From contig NZ_GG669993.1 of the NCBI RefSeq assembly GCF_000159315.1, positions 377,668 through 441,667 of the forward strand: a stretch of DNA of 64,000 bases, written 5' to 3'. Each line of letters opens with the position of its first letter. The stretch's first letter is position 1. The DNA is from Lentilactobacillus hilgardii DSM 20176 = ATCC 8290 (GTDB lineage Bacteria > Bacillota > Bacilli > Lactobacillales > Lactobacillaceae). The notes below the pieces were generated by a model. The model was not told the origin of the DNA and made no database searches. It was given only the letters and a program-made list of their open reading frames with translations. This document shows positions 27,430 through 35,444 of this stretch, in pieces. Position numbers and translations under genes: made by a program.

Positions 27430-28377
27430 TTAGTCACCTGTTTCAATCTTATTCACTGGCCATTTAGGATTATCCCCCGCCAGCACCCTGACCGCTTCAC
27501 TTGCTGCGTCAACGGCCATTCGGGCCATGCATTCCTTGGTATTTGAAGCAATATGTGGTGTCAGCAAAACATTATCGAGTTGATAAAAATCACTTGTTAG
27601 GCGAAGGGGTTCTTCGTTAAAAACATCTAAAGCTGCACCGCCAATAGTATGCGTTCTTAAAGCATTAATCAAGGCAGTTTGATCAACCAGTGCGCCTCTT
27701 CCCAGATTAATTAAAACGGCAGAATTCTTCATCTCGTCAAACTCATTCTTGCCAATTCCCTGTTGATTATCAGGTGTTACCGCCATATGCAACGTGATAA
27801 TATCCGACTCTTTCAAAAGCGTTTCGCGATCAACCAATTGGCCGTCCTCCGACTCTTTGACAAATGGATCGTAAATCATTATTTTCATATCTAATCCGGA
27901 AGCTTTTTTTGCAACCATTCTGCCAATCCGTCCATACCCCATAATGCCCAACGTTTTACCTGCCACATCGAATCCCATGTGAGTATTTTTATACTCAAAA
28001 TGCCCCTTTCTCATTTCATCAGATATAGACGTTAAGTTTTTAGAAACATCAAGGATTTCAGCGAGTGTTGTTTCGGCGACCGTTGACGCATTTGCGTTTG
28101 GCGTAATTGTCACCCAAATCCCCGCTTTTGCCATGAAATTTTGATCAACATTATCGTACCCAACACCGTGTCTTGCAATCACCTTCAAATTTGGCAGTTG
28201 TTTAATCGTTTGATTTGGGAAGGGATCCGTCATCAAAATAAGGCCATCTGCATCACCGGCATTTTTTTCGATTGAGTCACTAGCCATACTGTCCAACTCA
28301 ATAAGAGACAGCCCGTGATCCGTTAAATACCGCTTACCTTCCACTGAAAGACCCTTTGGAACTGCAACTTTTGTCAT
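27430..28377 (-). CDS. D-isomer-specific 2-hydroxyacid dehydrogenase
   Basis: 315 residues; ATG 28377 follows GTGAGGATG. Substrate-binding ARHGVGYDNVD, then the Rossmann loop GIMGYGRIGRMVA (about 145-157) with Asp in IYDPF, then the catalytic set: Arg in NLGRGALVD, Glu in FNEEPL, His in LLTPHIAS. It interconverts a 2-keto acid and a D-2-hydroxy acid with NAD(P)H. Beside a KduD/IdnO-like SDR and an acid-sugar permease, a 2-ketogluconate-type reductase is plausible but not proven; phosphoglycerate dehydrogenase is less likely because no serine-pathway gene is near. Confidence 0.88.
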   Translation of the reverse strand: MTKVAVPKGLSVEGKRYLTDHGLSLIELDSMASDSIEKNAGDADGLILMTDPFPNQTIKQLPNLKVIARHGVGYDNVDQNFMAKAGIWVTITPNANASTVAETTLAEILDVSKNLTSISDEMRKGHFEYKNTHMGFDVAGKTLGIMGYGRIGRMVAKKASGLDMKIMIYDPFVKESEDGQLVDRETLLKESDIITLHMAVTPDNQQGIGKNEFDEMKNSAVLINLGRGALVDQTALINALRTHTIGGAALDVFNEEPLRLTSDFYQLDNVLLTPHIASNTKECMARMAVDAASEAVRVLAGDNPKWPVNKIETGD

Positions 28378-28409
28378 GTTTAACATCCTCACTTTCCTTA
28401 ATCCGAGTC

Positions 28410-29192
28410 TTAACGAAGTAAATAACCGCCGTCAACCGGAATTGTCACACCCGTCACGTAATCTGACGCACTGCTTGCCAAAAAGACAATGGTTCCCATT
28501 AATTCTGATGGCTTTGCCCAATGGCCTGCAGGAATATGCGCTAAAATTTCTGTGTTTCGCTCTGAATTGTTTTGAAGTGCTTTAGTCATTGGCGTATCAA
28601 TGTAGCCTGGTGCAATTGCATTGACTTGAATATTGTCAGGAGCCAACGCATCAGCATAGGCTTTTGTGAGTCCAACAACACCATGCTTGCTTGCAGTATA
28701 CGGAAAAATAAATTTTCCTGCTCTGAAAGACTGCATTGAACCAACATTAATTATTTTGCCGTGTTTTTGTTCAGCCATCACTTTTGCGGCTTCATGAGAT
28801 AAGTAATAGAGTCCGTTTAGGTTTGTATTAATGACCTTTCGCCAATCCTCATCATTGAAATGATCCCATTCATTTCGAATCTGAATGCCGGCGTTGTTAA
28901 TTAAAATGTCAATTCCGCCAAATGATTTTTTAACCGCTTCAACAATTTTTTGAGCAGCACCTTCTTGGGTAATATCACTTTTTATGAAATCAATTTGACC
29001 GTTAACACTCTTTGCAAATTCGGCTGCTTCCTGCCAGCCCTTATCGCTATAGCTCGCAACAAATACCTTTGCTCCTGATAACAGCAAGGCTTTGGTATAT
29101 GAAAAGCCAAGGCCGCTGGCGCCACCTGTAATCACTGCAACTCGATTATCCAAACGAAATTTATCTGTACTAAATTCAATGTTTTCTGACAT
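28410..29192 (-). CDS. SDR of the KduD/IdnO (gluconate 5-dehydrogenase) type
   Basis: 260 residues. TGGASGLG cofactor loop, INNAGIQIR, catalytic Ser in NVGSMQSF and Tyr/Lys in PYTASKHG, and the C-terminal VTGVTIPVDGGYL ending. The closest families are 2-deoxy-D-gluconate 3-dehydrogenase (KduD) and 5-keto-D-gluconate reductase (IdnO/Gno). It lies 18 bases after the isomerase-like gene and 32 bases before the hydroxyacid dehydrogenase, within one operon. Confidence 0.88.
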   Translation of the reverse strand: MSENIEFSTDKFRLDNRVAVITGGASGLGFSYTKALLLSGAKVFVASYSDKGWQEAAEFAKSVNGQIDFIKSDITQEGAAQKIVEAVKKSFGGIDILINNAGIQIRNEWDHFNDEDWRKVINTNLNGLYYLSHEAAKVMAEQKHGKIINVGSMQSFRAGKFIFPYTASKHGVVGLTKAYADALAPDNIQVNAIAPGYIDTPMTKALQNNSERNTEILAHIPAGHWAKPSELMGTIVFLASSASDYVTGVTIPVDGGYLLR

Positions 29193-29210
29193 TTTCCACC
29201 ACTCCTTCTA

Positions 29211-29960
29211 CTAAAAGTGACTATTTCCCACTACCTCAAGATCAGCCTCAAGTCCGGCAAGATCCGTTGGGTATTCCAGTCCAATAGGGATTTGTTTATC
29301 AAATTTTGCAATCAGTGACTGCCAATCCAAAAGTCCTTTAGAAAAGGGAACCGTTTCAGGTTCTCCTTTCTCATTGAGAACATAACTCTTTAGATGAATA
29401 TATTTAGTGAAATCAAGTAATTGCTCTGTCACTTTCTTTGTATCATGATTTGTATAAATCCAGTTACCAAGATCATTAACAAATCCAATTTCAAGTCCAT
29501 GACGTTTGGCCGTCTTAAAGAAGGTTGCTAATTTATCAGGATCACTATTCTCTGCTGTTTGGTCATTCTCAATATTCAGTTCAATCGTTTTGGGCAAAAT
29601 TGAATTCAAAATTGCCAATTCTCCATCATTATCTTTATGAAAGTCACCTAATGTCATTTTTAAATATGAACTTCCCATCAACTGGGCTTCTGACAGATAC
29701 AGCAGGATTCTTTCGTTAATTTTCCCATTAATAAAAAGATTATCCGGAATTGAATAAAAATATGTCAGTCTGTAGTTAAGCCGTAAACGCCCCAGTTGCA
29801 TCAGTTCGCTCATTTTTTCTTGATTATATTCCCGTCTAAGTTCAATATTTGAAACACCTAATTGTCTTAATGACTGGACAAGTTGCAGCTGTGTTTGACC
29901 TATATCGTGATCATGTTGTAAAAGCAACGTATTTAAAACAAATCGATTCATATTCAACAT
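29211..29960 (-). CDS. Sugar isomerase/epimerase-like TIM-barrel protein
   Basis: 249 residues; GAGGTGA 8 bases ahead of ATG 29960. The AP-endonuclease-2/xylose-isomerase-like barrel is seen in GVSNIELRREYN, LKMTLGDF, ELNIENDQTAENSDP, LEIGFVNDLGNW and HLKSYVLNEKG, whose Glu, Asp and His residues sit at the expected metal-binding strand ends. First gene of the operon; it should isomerise or epimerise a sugar or sugar acid of unknown identity. Confidence 0.8.
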   Translation of the reverse strand: MLNMNRFVLNTLLLQHDHDIGQTQLQLVQSLRQLGVSNIELRREYNQEKMSELMQLGRLRLNYRLTYFYSIPDNLFINGKINERILLYLSEAQLMGSSYLKMTLGDFHKDNDGELAILNSILPKTIELNIENDQTAENSDPDKLATFFKTAKRHGLEIGFVNDLGNWIYTNHDTKKVTEQLLDFTKYIHLKSYVLNEKGEPETVPFSKGLLDWQSLIAKFDKQIPIGLEYPTDLAGLEADLEVVGNSHF

Positions 29961-29984
29961 GAAAAGTCACCTCGTTCAATATTT

Positions 29985-30000
29985 TGGTTAACCGGTTTCT
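29985..30000. promoter_or_regulatory. LacI operator, isomerase side
   Basis: TGGTTAACCGGTTTCT, a LacI-type site centred on CG, just upstream of the isomerase-like gene and identical to the site at 30186-30201. Confidence 0.85.
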
Positions 30001-30016
30001 CATTGAGATTACTATC

Positions 30017-30046
30017 ATCATATTACAAGACCACAATAATCGTCAA
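30017..30046 (-). promoter_or_regulatory. Promoter of the isomerase-SDR-dehydrogenase-lacI operon
   Basis: On the minus strand TTGACG (30041-30046) and TATGAT (30017-30022) are 18 bases apart. The operator at 29985-30000 lies directly downstream of the expected start, a road-block position. Confidence 0.6.
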
Positions 30047-30142
30047 GTCAAAAATAGATATTATTAAAAAGCCAACACCCGTCTCAGATTCGTTTCATTA
30101 CTTATATCAAGTATTAATAGATAGCCTAAAATCGAAATAAGT

Positions 30143-30172
30143 TTGACATTTCACGATAATCATGTTTATAAT
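30143..30172 (+). promoter_or_regulatory. Promoter of the divergent permease gene
   Basis: Consensus TTGACA (30143-30148) and TATAAT (30167-30172) with an 18-base spacer. The second operator follows the expected transcription start by a few bases. Confidence 0.85.
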
Positions 30173-30185
30173 GAAATCGCTTTTA

Positions 30186-30201
30186 TGGTTAACCGGTTTC
30201 T
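30186..30201. promoter_or_regulatory. LacI operator, permease side
   Basis: TGGTTAACCGGTTTCT again, 201 bases from the first copy. The spacing would allow looping by a tetrameric regulator or simply double repression. Confidence 0.85.
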
Positions 30202-30240
30202 CTTTTGGCAAACACACATGACAATTTAGGAGTGAACAAC

Positions 30241-31515
30241 ATGTCAAATATCATTATAGGAATTTTGCTATTTTTAACTTTCATTGGATTTATAGTGTTC
30301 GTAATGCGTGGCGGCAATATCATGATCGGCTTTTTGATTATGGCCGTTCTCTGGACCGTTATCGGTGGCATTCCGTATAAAGAAGCCATCAATGATATTT
30401 TTTCTCAACCGGCAATGGATTATGGATCCACGATTATGGTAATCATTTTTGGTTCGTGGTTTGGAAGAGTTCTAGTAGATACCGGTGTTGCAGGTGCTAT
30501 CAGTGAACAGGCAGTAAAGGTAAGTTATAAACATCCTATTTCCGCTGCTATTTTAGTCTGCCTGATTACTGCCTTTATCTTCACAAGTTCATATGGTGTC
30601 GGTGCTGTCATTGCCATTGCTGTCATTCTTCTACCAATTTTGCAATCATTGGGTCTGTCCAAAAATGTCGCAGTTGTCGCTTTTGTTATGTCAATTGGCG
30701 CCCCAATGTACGTTAATATTGTCATCATTAAACAAATTCAATTATTCTTTCCGAAAGTTATTTATGGTGCCAAATACCTAACATATGGGTTCAGTGCAAT
30801 GGCGGTCCAAATGATCATTGTTATCCTTTTCATTTTAGTTCATGCTAAATCCATCCACAAAAATGAAGTTACCAGCACTGATGTTAAAGATGTGAACATT
30901 CCAAGTGTTCCAAAGATTTCATACATTTTACCTGTTTTTCCTGTTTTAATGAACTTAATCTTTGGATGGCAGCCTATTCCGGCACTGATGCTGTCGATCT
31001 TCTTAGTTTTCTTGACTACCGGACACTTAAAGACATATAAAAATGCATTGAGCATGATTAATCAAACTGTCAGCAAAGCCATTTCGGATATCTCCGGTTT
31101 AATTGTCATGTTGCTTTTTCTAACCATGTTTAGTGCAGCGGCAGTCAAAAACACAGCTCGCTTTGGCACTATTTTAAAAAGTATTGTCCCTCATGATCCG
31201 TTTATTCTGGCAATTGCCTTTGGTGTTCTTGCCCCACTTGCACTATTTCGTGGCCCGCTTATGGTCTGGGGAGCTGGATCGGCAACAGCTGCTGTTTTGG
31301 CAGCAACCGGTTTTTTCAATCAGTATTTTGCCTTTTGCGCCATTATTGTACCGGCCGTTTCGATTGCAATTTCTACCTGCATTACCCAATCTTGGAACCT
31401 GTGGGTGGTTGAACACACGGAATTAAATGTTAAAGACTTTTTAAAAACCGGTGTGCCCTATGGGTGGTTGACAAGTATCATTAATCTGTTACTTGCGGCA
31501 ATGATGTTCCATTAA
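30241..31515 (+). CDS. Carboxylate/sugar-acid permease, GntP/CitM-like superfamily
   Basis: 424 residues from ATG 30241 (AGGAGTGAACAAC upstream). About eleven to twelve hydrophobic segments, with glycine-rich TSSYGVGAVIAIAV, FVMSIGAPMYVN and the C-terminal CITQSWNLWVVEHTE. The layout is that of ion-transporter superfamily permeases for gluconate, lactate or other organic acids. Exact substrate unknown; the neighbouring dehydrogenases suggest an aldonic or ketoaldonic acid. Under a consensus promoter with LacI operator. Confidence 0.75.
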   Translation: MSNIIIGILLFLTFIGFIVFVMRGGNIMIGFLIMAVLWTVIGGIPYKEAINDIFSQPAMDYGSTIMVIIFGSWFGRVLVDTGVAGAISEQAVKVSYKHPISAAILVCLITAFIFTSSYGVGAVIAIAVILLPILQSLGLSKNVAVVAFVMSIGAPMYVNIVIIKQIQLFFPKVIYGAKYLTYGFSAMAVQMIIVILFILVHAKSIHKNEVTSTDVKDVNIPSVPKISYILPVFPVLMNLIFGWQPIPALMLSIFLVFLTTGHLKTYKNALSMINQTVSKAISDISGLIVMLLFLTMFSAAAVKNTARFGTILKSIVPHDPFILAIAFGVLAPLALFRGPLMVWGAGSATAAVLAATGFFNQYFAFCAIIVPAVSIAISTCITQSWNLWVVEHTELNVKDFLKTGVPYGWLTSIINLLLAAMMFH

Positions 31516-31566
31516 GCTCATTAACTGTTTGTGCACGATTAACTGATAGCTTTTCATAAAAACATC

Positions 31567-31623
31567 AAAAAACACATGCTTAGCAAAGATTGAAACGTTA
31601 CTCTGCTAAGCATGTGCTTTTTA
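31567..31623. terminator. Bidirectional terminator
   Basis: CACATGCTTAGCA (ending 31585) pairs with TGCTAAGCATGTG (from 31604), extended by A and T tracts on both sides. It separates the permease from the convergent ADP-ribosyltransferase-like gene. Confidence 0.9.
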
Positions 31624-31642
31624 AATAATCTTATATGAAAAA

Positions 31643-32620
31643 TCATTTCATCAAATCAAGTGTTACTATCCAATATTTATATTGTTTGGTCATGTGCTTC
31701 ACTTTTGTTTTCGAGCCACTATGTTTTTGTGCAATTGTCGCATACATGGTTGTATAGCCTTTTTGCAATCTGGTGATAATCATTTTAGTACCGCCATTCA
31801 TCAAATACTCCTTTTCCCCTTTATTTTTGGAAATCGGATCAATATAGGCACCATGATATCCTCTTGGAACGTTAATTTTTAAAATAACGTGTTTGGAAAA
31901 CGATAAAGCCACCATTCGCTTTAATGTCGTTGACGAATAAGCCATATCGGAATATTCACCACCGACTTTAACACCTTGATCATCAAGTGATTTTTTTAAG
32001 CCAAACATGGATGTCCCTCGAAAAACCGTTAATGGTGCTGATAATTTGAATTGATGAATGCCGGAATTAATATTCTTAACGTCCGAGCGAATTTTCTTAG
32101 AGGCCTTCTTTTCCGACCCCCTAAGTGCATCATTAATAGCTTCATAACCATCTCCGGTATAGTAACGAATCGCATGACGCTGATTACCGGTTAACTTTTT
32201 CGACCATTTTAAAGAAGAACGCGTTAATTTATCAATTTCATGCGCATTGTTTCGAATCGACTTATAAGAGTATAGCGAATCGTGAGTATCCTGGAAAAAT
32301 AATTTATTCGGATTACCGGGAACCGTAATGATATAACCTGCATTCCCGGCTAATTTTTGCTGAACCGTCAATGCGGTATTTTTCGGAATTTGAACCGGAT
32401 TTTGATAATCAGGCTGATCATTTTTCGTCTCGTAGGCTGTAATCGACCTCCTGGTTACAAAAGCCTGTTTACCAACGTTTGTTGCATGCGTATAAGTATT
32501 GATCATCAACAGGTTCGTCTCGCTTGCATGTTTATGAGCCGTTTTTGCGTATGTCGGGCTTTGCATTGAAATCCCCGCTAACAAAGCCACTGCAAAAATC
32601 CATCCCTTAACTTTCCTCAA
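31643..32620 (-). CDS. Secreted ADP-ribosyltransferase-like exoprotein
   Basis: 325 residues. Residues 1-25 form a Sec signal peptide (hydrophobic core about 7-19, cleavage likely after TYA). Residues about 55-110 may be an SH3-like or linker region. Residues about 128-325 match the ADPrib_exo_Tox fold of VIP2/C2/C3-type toxins: YYTGDGYEAINDALRG, catalytic Arg201 in VFRGTS, Ser-Ser-Thr at 229-231 in MAYSSTT, and the E-x-E pair Glu269/Glu271 in GEKEYLMNGGTKM. All three R-S-E elements are in order and correctly spaced, so transferase activity on a protein is expected; the target is unknown. TTG 32620 is the only in-frame start with a ribosome site (AAGGGA). No receptor-binding or pore partner and no immunity gene is recognisable nearby. 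Transcribed in the same direction as the secreted hydrolase at 32926-33915. Confidence 0.85.
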   Translation of the reverse strand: MRKVKGWIFAVALLAGISMQSPTYAKTAHKHASETNLLMINTYTHATNVGKQAFVTRRSITAYETKNDQPDYQNPVQIPKNTALTVQQKLAGNAGYIITVPGNPNKLFFQDTHDSLYSYKSIRNNAHEIDKLTRSSLKWSKKLTGNQRHAIRYYTGDGYEAINDALRGSEKKASKKIRSDVKNINSGIHQFKLSAPLTVFRGTSMFGLKKSLDDQGVKVGGEYSDMAYSSTTLKRMVALSFSKHVILKINVPRGYHGAYIDPISKNKGEKEYLMNGGTKMIITRLQKGYTTMYATIAQKHSGSKTKVKHMTKQYKYWIVTLDLMK

Positions 32621-32925
32621 TATAATTCATTCCCTTCAAAATGATGAGTTTAATTCTACACTTTTTGCCTATTTATGGCCTCTTTAAAGCTGAAGGTTAA
32701 TAAAAATAAAAACAAGTTAACTAATTCTTTGTAATAAATTTAAATAAATATCATTTTAATGACGTACTAGTATTGTAAAAATTAACCCCATCATTATGAA
32801 TGGGATTTTAGAAGTAAGGGGTTAGCACTAAAAATACATTACAATCCGAGAAAATACACAACAAAAAAGAAGCAACTACAATTGCTTCAAATTTAAGTAT
32901 GATTTTTTATTTAGACAAATTATTT
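32621..32925. repeat. 305-base gap with nested inverted repeat
   Basis: TAACCCC (32783-32789) and GGGGTTA (32818-32824) form a perfect dyad enclosing an overlapping CCCAT/ATGGG pair, about 165-205 bases upstream of the exoprotein start. It could be an operator or RNA structure. Besides this and the hydrolase terminator, the gap holds no open frame. Confidence 0.4.
32862..32888 (-). terminator. Terminator of the SGNH hydrolase gene
   Basis: GAAGCAA (32869-32875) pairs with TTGCTTC (32882-32888) around a 6-base loop; the A6 tract on the left gives a T6 tail on the minus strand. Confidence 0.75.
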
Positions 32926-33915
32926 TTATTTAAGGTTCTTCTCCAAAAAATTAGCAATATCCGTACCAACCTGATTATAAGTCGCTTGGGTTGGATGCAA
33001 CTTACCATCTCCGAATATTGACGTGTCAATCGTTGTCGGTACAATATCTGGGTCAACCGATCTCCAATCTAAATATTTGACGCCATTATCCTCATAAACT
33101 TCAGCTTCGGCATCACATAATTGAGACAATGTATAATCGTGATACCCAACGGTACTATACGCATCTGATTGCTGATCTGTTCCAAATGCCGTGACATAAC
33201 AGTTCAAAGGCAAAATCCCAAATAATTGGATAGTCGGATTTTGACGCTTTATTCCCTTAATCTGATCATCCAGAACTTGTGTCACATCCGTCAGAGAGGA
33301 ATGGAAGTAGTCATTAACGCCATAAGCAATTGTCGCGATATCAACCTTTTTAAAATTTGTCGTAGTAACGTTTGATGTTAAATCCAAATTTGTATCACCA
33401 ACAACCTTGCCATTATTTTGGCCAAGATTCGTATCCAACACATAAAGCTGTTGACTAACTAACTGAGGATAGGGACTTGTGGCATATGACGAGCCTGTCC
33501 ACCCCTTTGTAATAGAATCTCCTAAACTCACCATTGTCATTTGTTGCAAATTCTTGGCATAAACCCAACCATAAACAGATGGCTTATTTGCAACTTGCAC
33601 AAAGTCATATTTTAAACCGTTTTTCAAAGTAGCTGATTTTGTCACCATTAAAGATCTCTTAGCATAATTTTTAAGCCAGTGCGTCTTCTTAGCCAATTTA
33701 TTTGAGCGATACGGATAAGTCCACATTGCCGTTTTTGACTTATAGTTAATGGCCTTTGTCCTTAAAGAAACCTTTTTTACCGATGTTATTCGATAATGGG
33801 CATCAACTACTGCAGCATGACTGCCTTGAATATTTATAAATTGCATAATCATAAAGCCAAAAAATAGCAAAAATAATTCTCTACTGCCTTTATTAAAATA
33901 TGATTTCAAACTCAT
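32926..33915 (-). CDS. Secreted SGNH/GDSL hydrolase with N-terminal SH3-like domain
   Basis: 329 residues; GAGGGAG lies 5 bases before ATG 33915. Signal peptide with hydrophobic core at about 14-30 and cleavage near SHA. Residues about 40-125 look like a GW/SH3-type cell-wall-binding module (VSLRTKAINY, GWVYAKNL). Residues about 128-329 are the SGNH esterase: block I SLGDSITKGW (catalytic Ser), block III AYGVNDYF, and block V GDGKLHPTQ (catalytic Asp and His). Likely removes acyl groups from a wall polymer or glycan outside the cell. Single-gene unit. Confidence 0.88.
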   Translation of the reverse strand: MSLKSYFNKGSRELFLLFFGFMIMQFINIQGSHAAVVDAHYRITSVKKVSLRTKAINYKSKTAMWTYPYRSNKLAKKTHWLKNYAKRSLMVTKSATLKNGLKYDFVQVANKPSVYGWVYAKNLQQMTMVSLGDSITKGWTGSSYATSPYPQLVSQQLYVLDTNLGQNNGKVVGDTNLDLTSNVTTTNFKKVDIATIAYGVNDYFHSSLTDVTQVLDDQIKGIKRQNPTIQLFGILPLNCYVTAFGTDQQSDAYSTVGYHDYTLSQLCDAEAEVYEDNGVKYLDWRSVDPDIVPTTIDTSIFGDGKLHPTQATYNQVGTDIANFLEKNLK

Positions 33916-34277
33916 CAATTCTCCCTCTCAGTGTTCGATAATAGCAAATTAATCATAAACAAATTCCCTAAAAACAGTTACTTGAATTTCGAGAGTAATT
34001 TACTTCGTAATCTACTAACGATATTATAAATAACTTGGGGTGAAAGTAGGTTGCATAAATATTAAAACAACATTACGAATTAATGACTAAATCTATTATT
34101 TAATAATATTGATATTATAAGCATACTCATTTATGTCAACTTACAAATTTAAAATAATTCAATTAAAAAGACAAAAGCCTGAACCATATCCACAAAGAAA
34201 ACGCGCGGTTACGGAACAGACTTTTAACAATGGTTAATGCCAAAAATACTTTGAATTAAGACTTTAACATCTGCAAC
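33916..34277. other. 360-base gap, nothing recognised
   Basis: AT-rich sequence between two minus-strand genes. It should hold the promoter of the SGNH gene, but I see no clear -35/-10 pair, terminator or open frame. Confidence 0.5.
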
Positions 34278-34895
34278 TCAATTATGCACCATATCAGGTG
34301 CCGGCTGCCCATTTAAATCAATGGCAAATCGAACCAAGACCAAACTATCAGGCGTTACGGGCAGGCTATCAATATATACCTCCCGATGCTCGTTCTTTCG
34401 AATTCGTTGATAACCGCCTTCTTGAATTGCCTTATTCAGCACTTGAAAGGCTTGGCAGCCATCCTCTATCGGACCATGATTAATTGTTTGAACTTCAATG
34501 CCTTCAGCAAGTTGTTCAAAATGAAGCTCTTCTCGTTTTGTATTAACAAAGTGAATTTTTTCCAACGCAGCTTTGAATGCCTTTTCATCAACAAATAACG
34601 GTTGCTTAATCCAGATTTTAAAATCTTCAACATCGCCATTTCGCTTCCAAACAGTCTGCACCGGATAAGGTACATAAGGCTTAAATCCAGAAATTGGAAT
34701 ATCCCCCTCAGGACCACCACTGATTGTTTTGGCAATTCGAGCCGCAGCCTTTGCAATTCTTAAAAATTCGGGGTCATCTGTATGCTTAGTTGCTTGTCCT
34801 TGGGCCGTAATATAACTTCGAGTCGTTAGATCCACAAAGTGAGCATGTTCACTTTTACTATATTCATCTGGTTCATTTATTTCCCAATTAAACAT
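34278..34895 (-). CDS. GyrI-like small-molecule-binding domain protein
   Basis: 205 residues; GAGGAGGGAC just upstream. The sequence follows stand-alone GyrI-like proteins, with YITAQGQATKHTDDPEFLRI, FKPYVPYPVQTVWKR and, in the C-terminal half, INHGPIEDGCQAFQVLNKAI followed by HREVYIDSLPVTPDSLVLVRF. Such proteins bind cationic or drug-like ligands in the cytoplasm. No DNA-binding domain is present, so it is not a regulator by itself. Confidence 0.82.
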   Translation of the reverse strand: MFNWEINEPDEYSKSEHAHFVDLTTRSYITAQGQATKHTDDPEFLRIAKAAARIAKTISGGPEGDIPISGFKPYVPYPVQTVWKRNGDVEDFKIWIKQPLFVDEKAFKAALEKIHFVNTKREELHFEQLAEGIEVQTINHGPIEDGCQAFQVLNKAIQEGGYQRIRKNEHREVYIDSLPVTPDSLVLVRFAIDLNGQPAPDMVHN

Positions 34896-35112
34896 TTTGT
34901 GTCCCTCCTCTTTGCCCCCAATTTAAACCCTAAACACGCCATGTAGCAAATAATGTGACTGAAAAATGTAATCGCTGACACATGTACAAATTATTGCAAC
35001 GTAAGACAATTGAAATGATCCAATACTACTATTCACTACCAAAGCTGCTCACACTACATAATGATCATTTAGCAGCAAACAATTTAGTTCATAATTACTC
35101 AACTTTATAAAG

Positions 35113-35141
35113 TTGATAAAATTAAAAACAAATCTTACAAT
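35113..35141 (+). promoter_or_regulatory. Promoter of the T-box leader
   Basis: TTGATA (35113-35118) and TACAAT (35136-35141) with a 17-base spacer, about 20 bases ahead of stem I. The stretch 34896-35112 otherwise shows nothing recognisable. Confidence 0.7.
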
Positions 35142-35163
35142 TCTAATTAATTTAGCATTTAAC

Positions 35164-35432
35164 AGCTTAAAGAGAAGAGTCATTAATCACATGCGGTTTC
35201 CAGAAAGCGTGATATGGCTGAAAAAAGTGCACCAGAAAAATTAATGAAGATGAACTCTTAGCTTTGTTGGGGGTGAAAGCTGACAACACGATTTGGGTAC
35301 GATATCGCTCAAGGATAACGTTTTAATTTAAAACAAAAGAATCCTGAGATAGTTCATTGAAACCATAGAAACGGGTGGTACCACGAAAAATCGTCCCTGT
35401 GCATTAAGCTGCACGGAGACGATTTTATTTTA
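35164..35432 (+). ncRNA. T-box riboswitch, probably methionine-specific
   Basis: The conserved T-box core GGGTGGTACCACG is at 35373-35385. It is followed by a terminator hairpin at 35386-35430 (AAAATCGTC with GACGATTTT, inner GTGCA/TGCAC) and a T-rich tail. Stem I is clear: AAAGAG-AAGAGT pairs with ACTCTT-AGCTTT with a tandem G-A kink, and CATTAAT pairs with ATTAATG above it. The specifier bulge reads AAGATGA, giving AUG (35250-35252) followed by A, hence uncharged tRNA-Met. It should raise expression of the amidohydrolase gene on methionine shortage by transcription antitermination. Confidence 0.9.
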
Positions 35433-35444
35433 GGATGCAATATT

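Noticed and set aside
27430..28377. Phosphoglycerate dehydrogenase (SerA) for the hydroxyacid dehydrogenase
   Set aside because: No regulatory ACT domain and no serine-pathway neighbour; the KduD-like gene and permease point to sugar acids.
33916..34277. Small hidden gene in the gap upstream of the SGNH gene
   Set aside because: All frames are broken by frequent stops and no ribosome site with a following open frame is visible.
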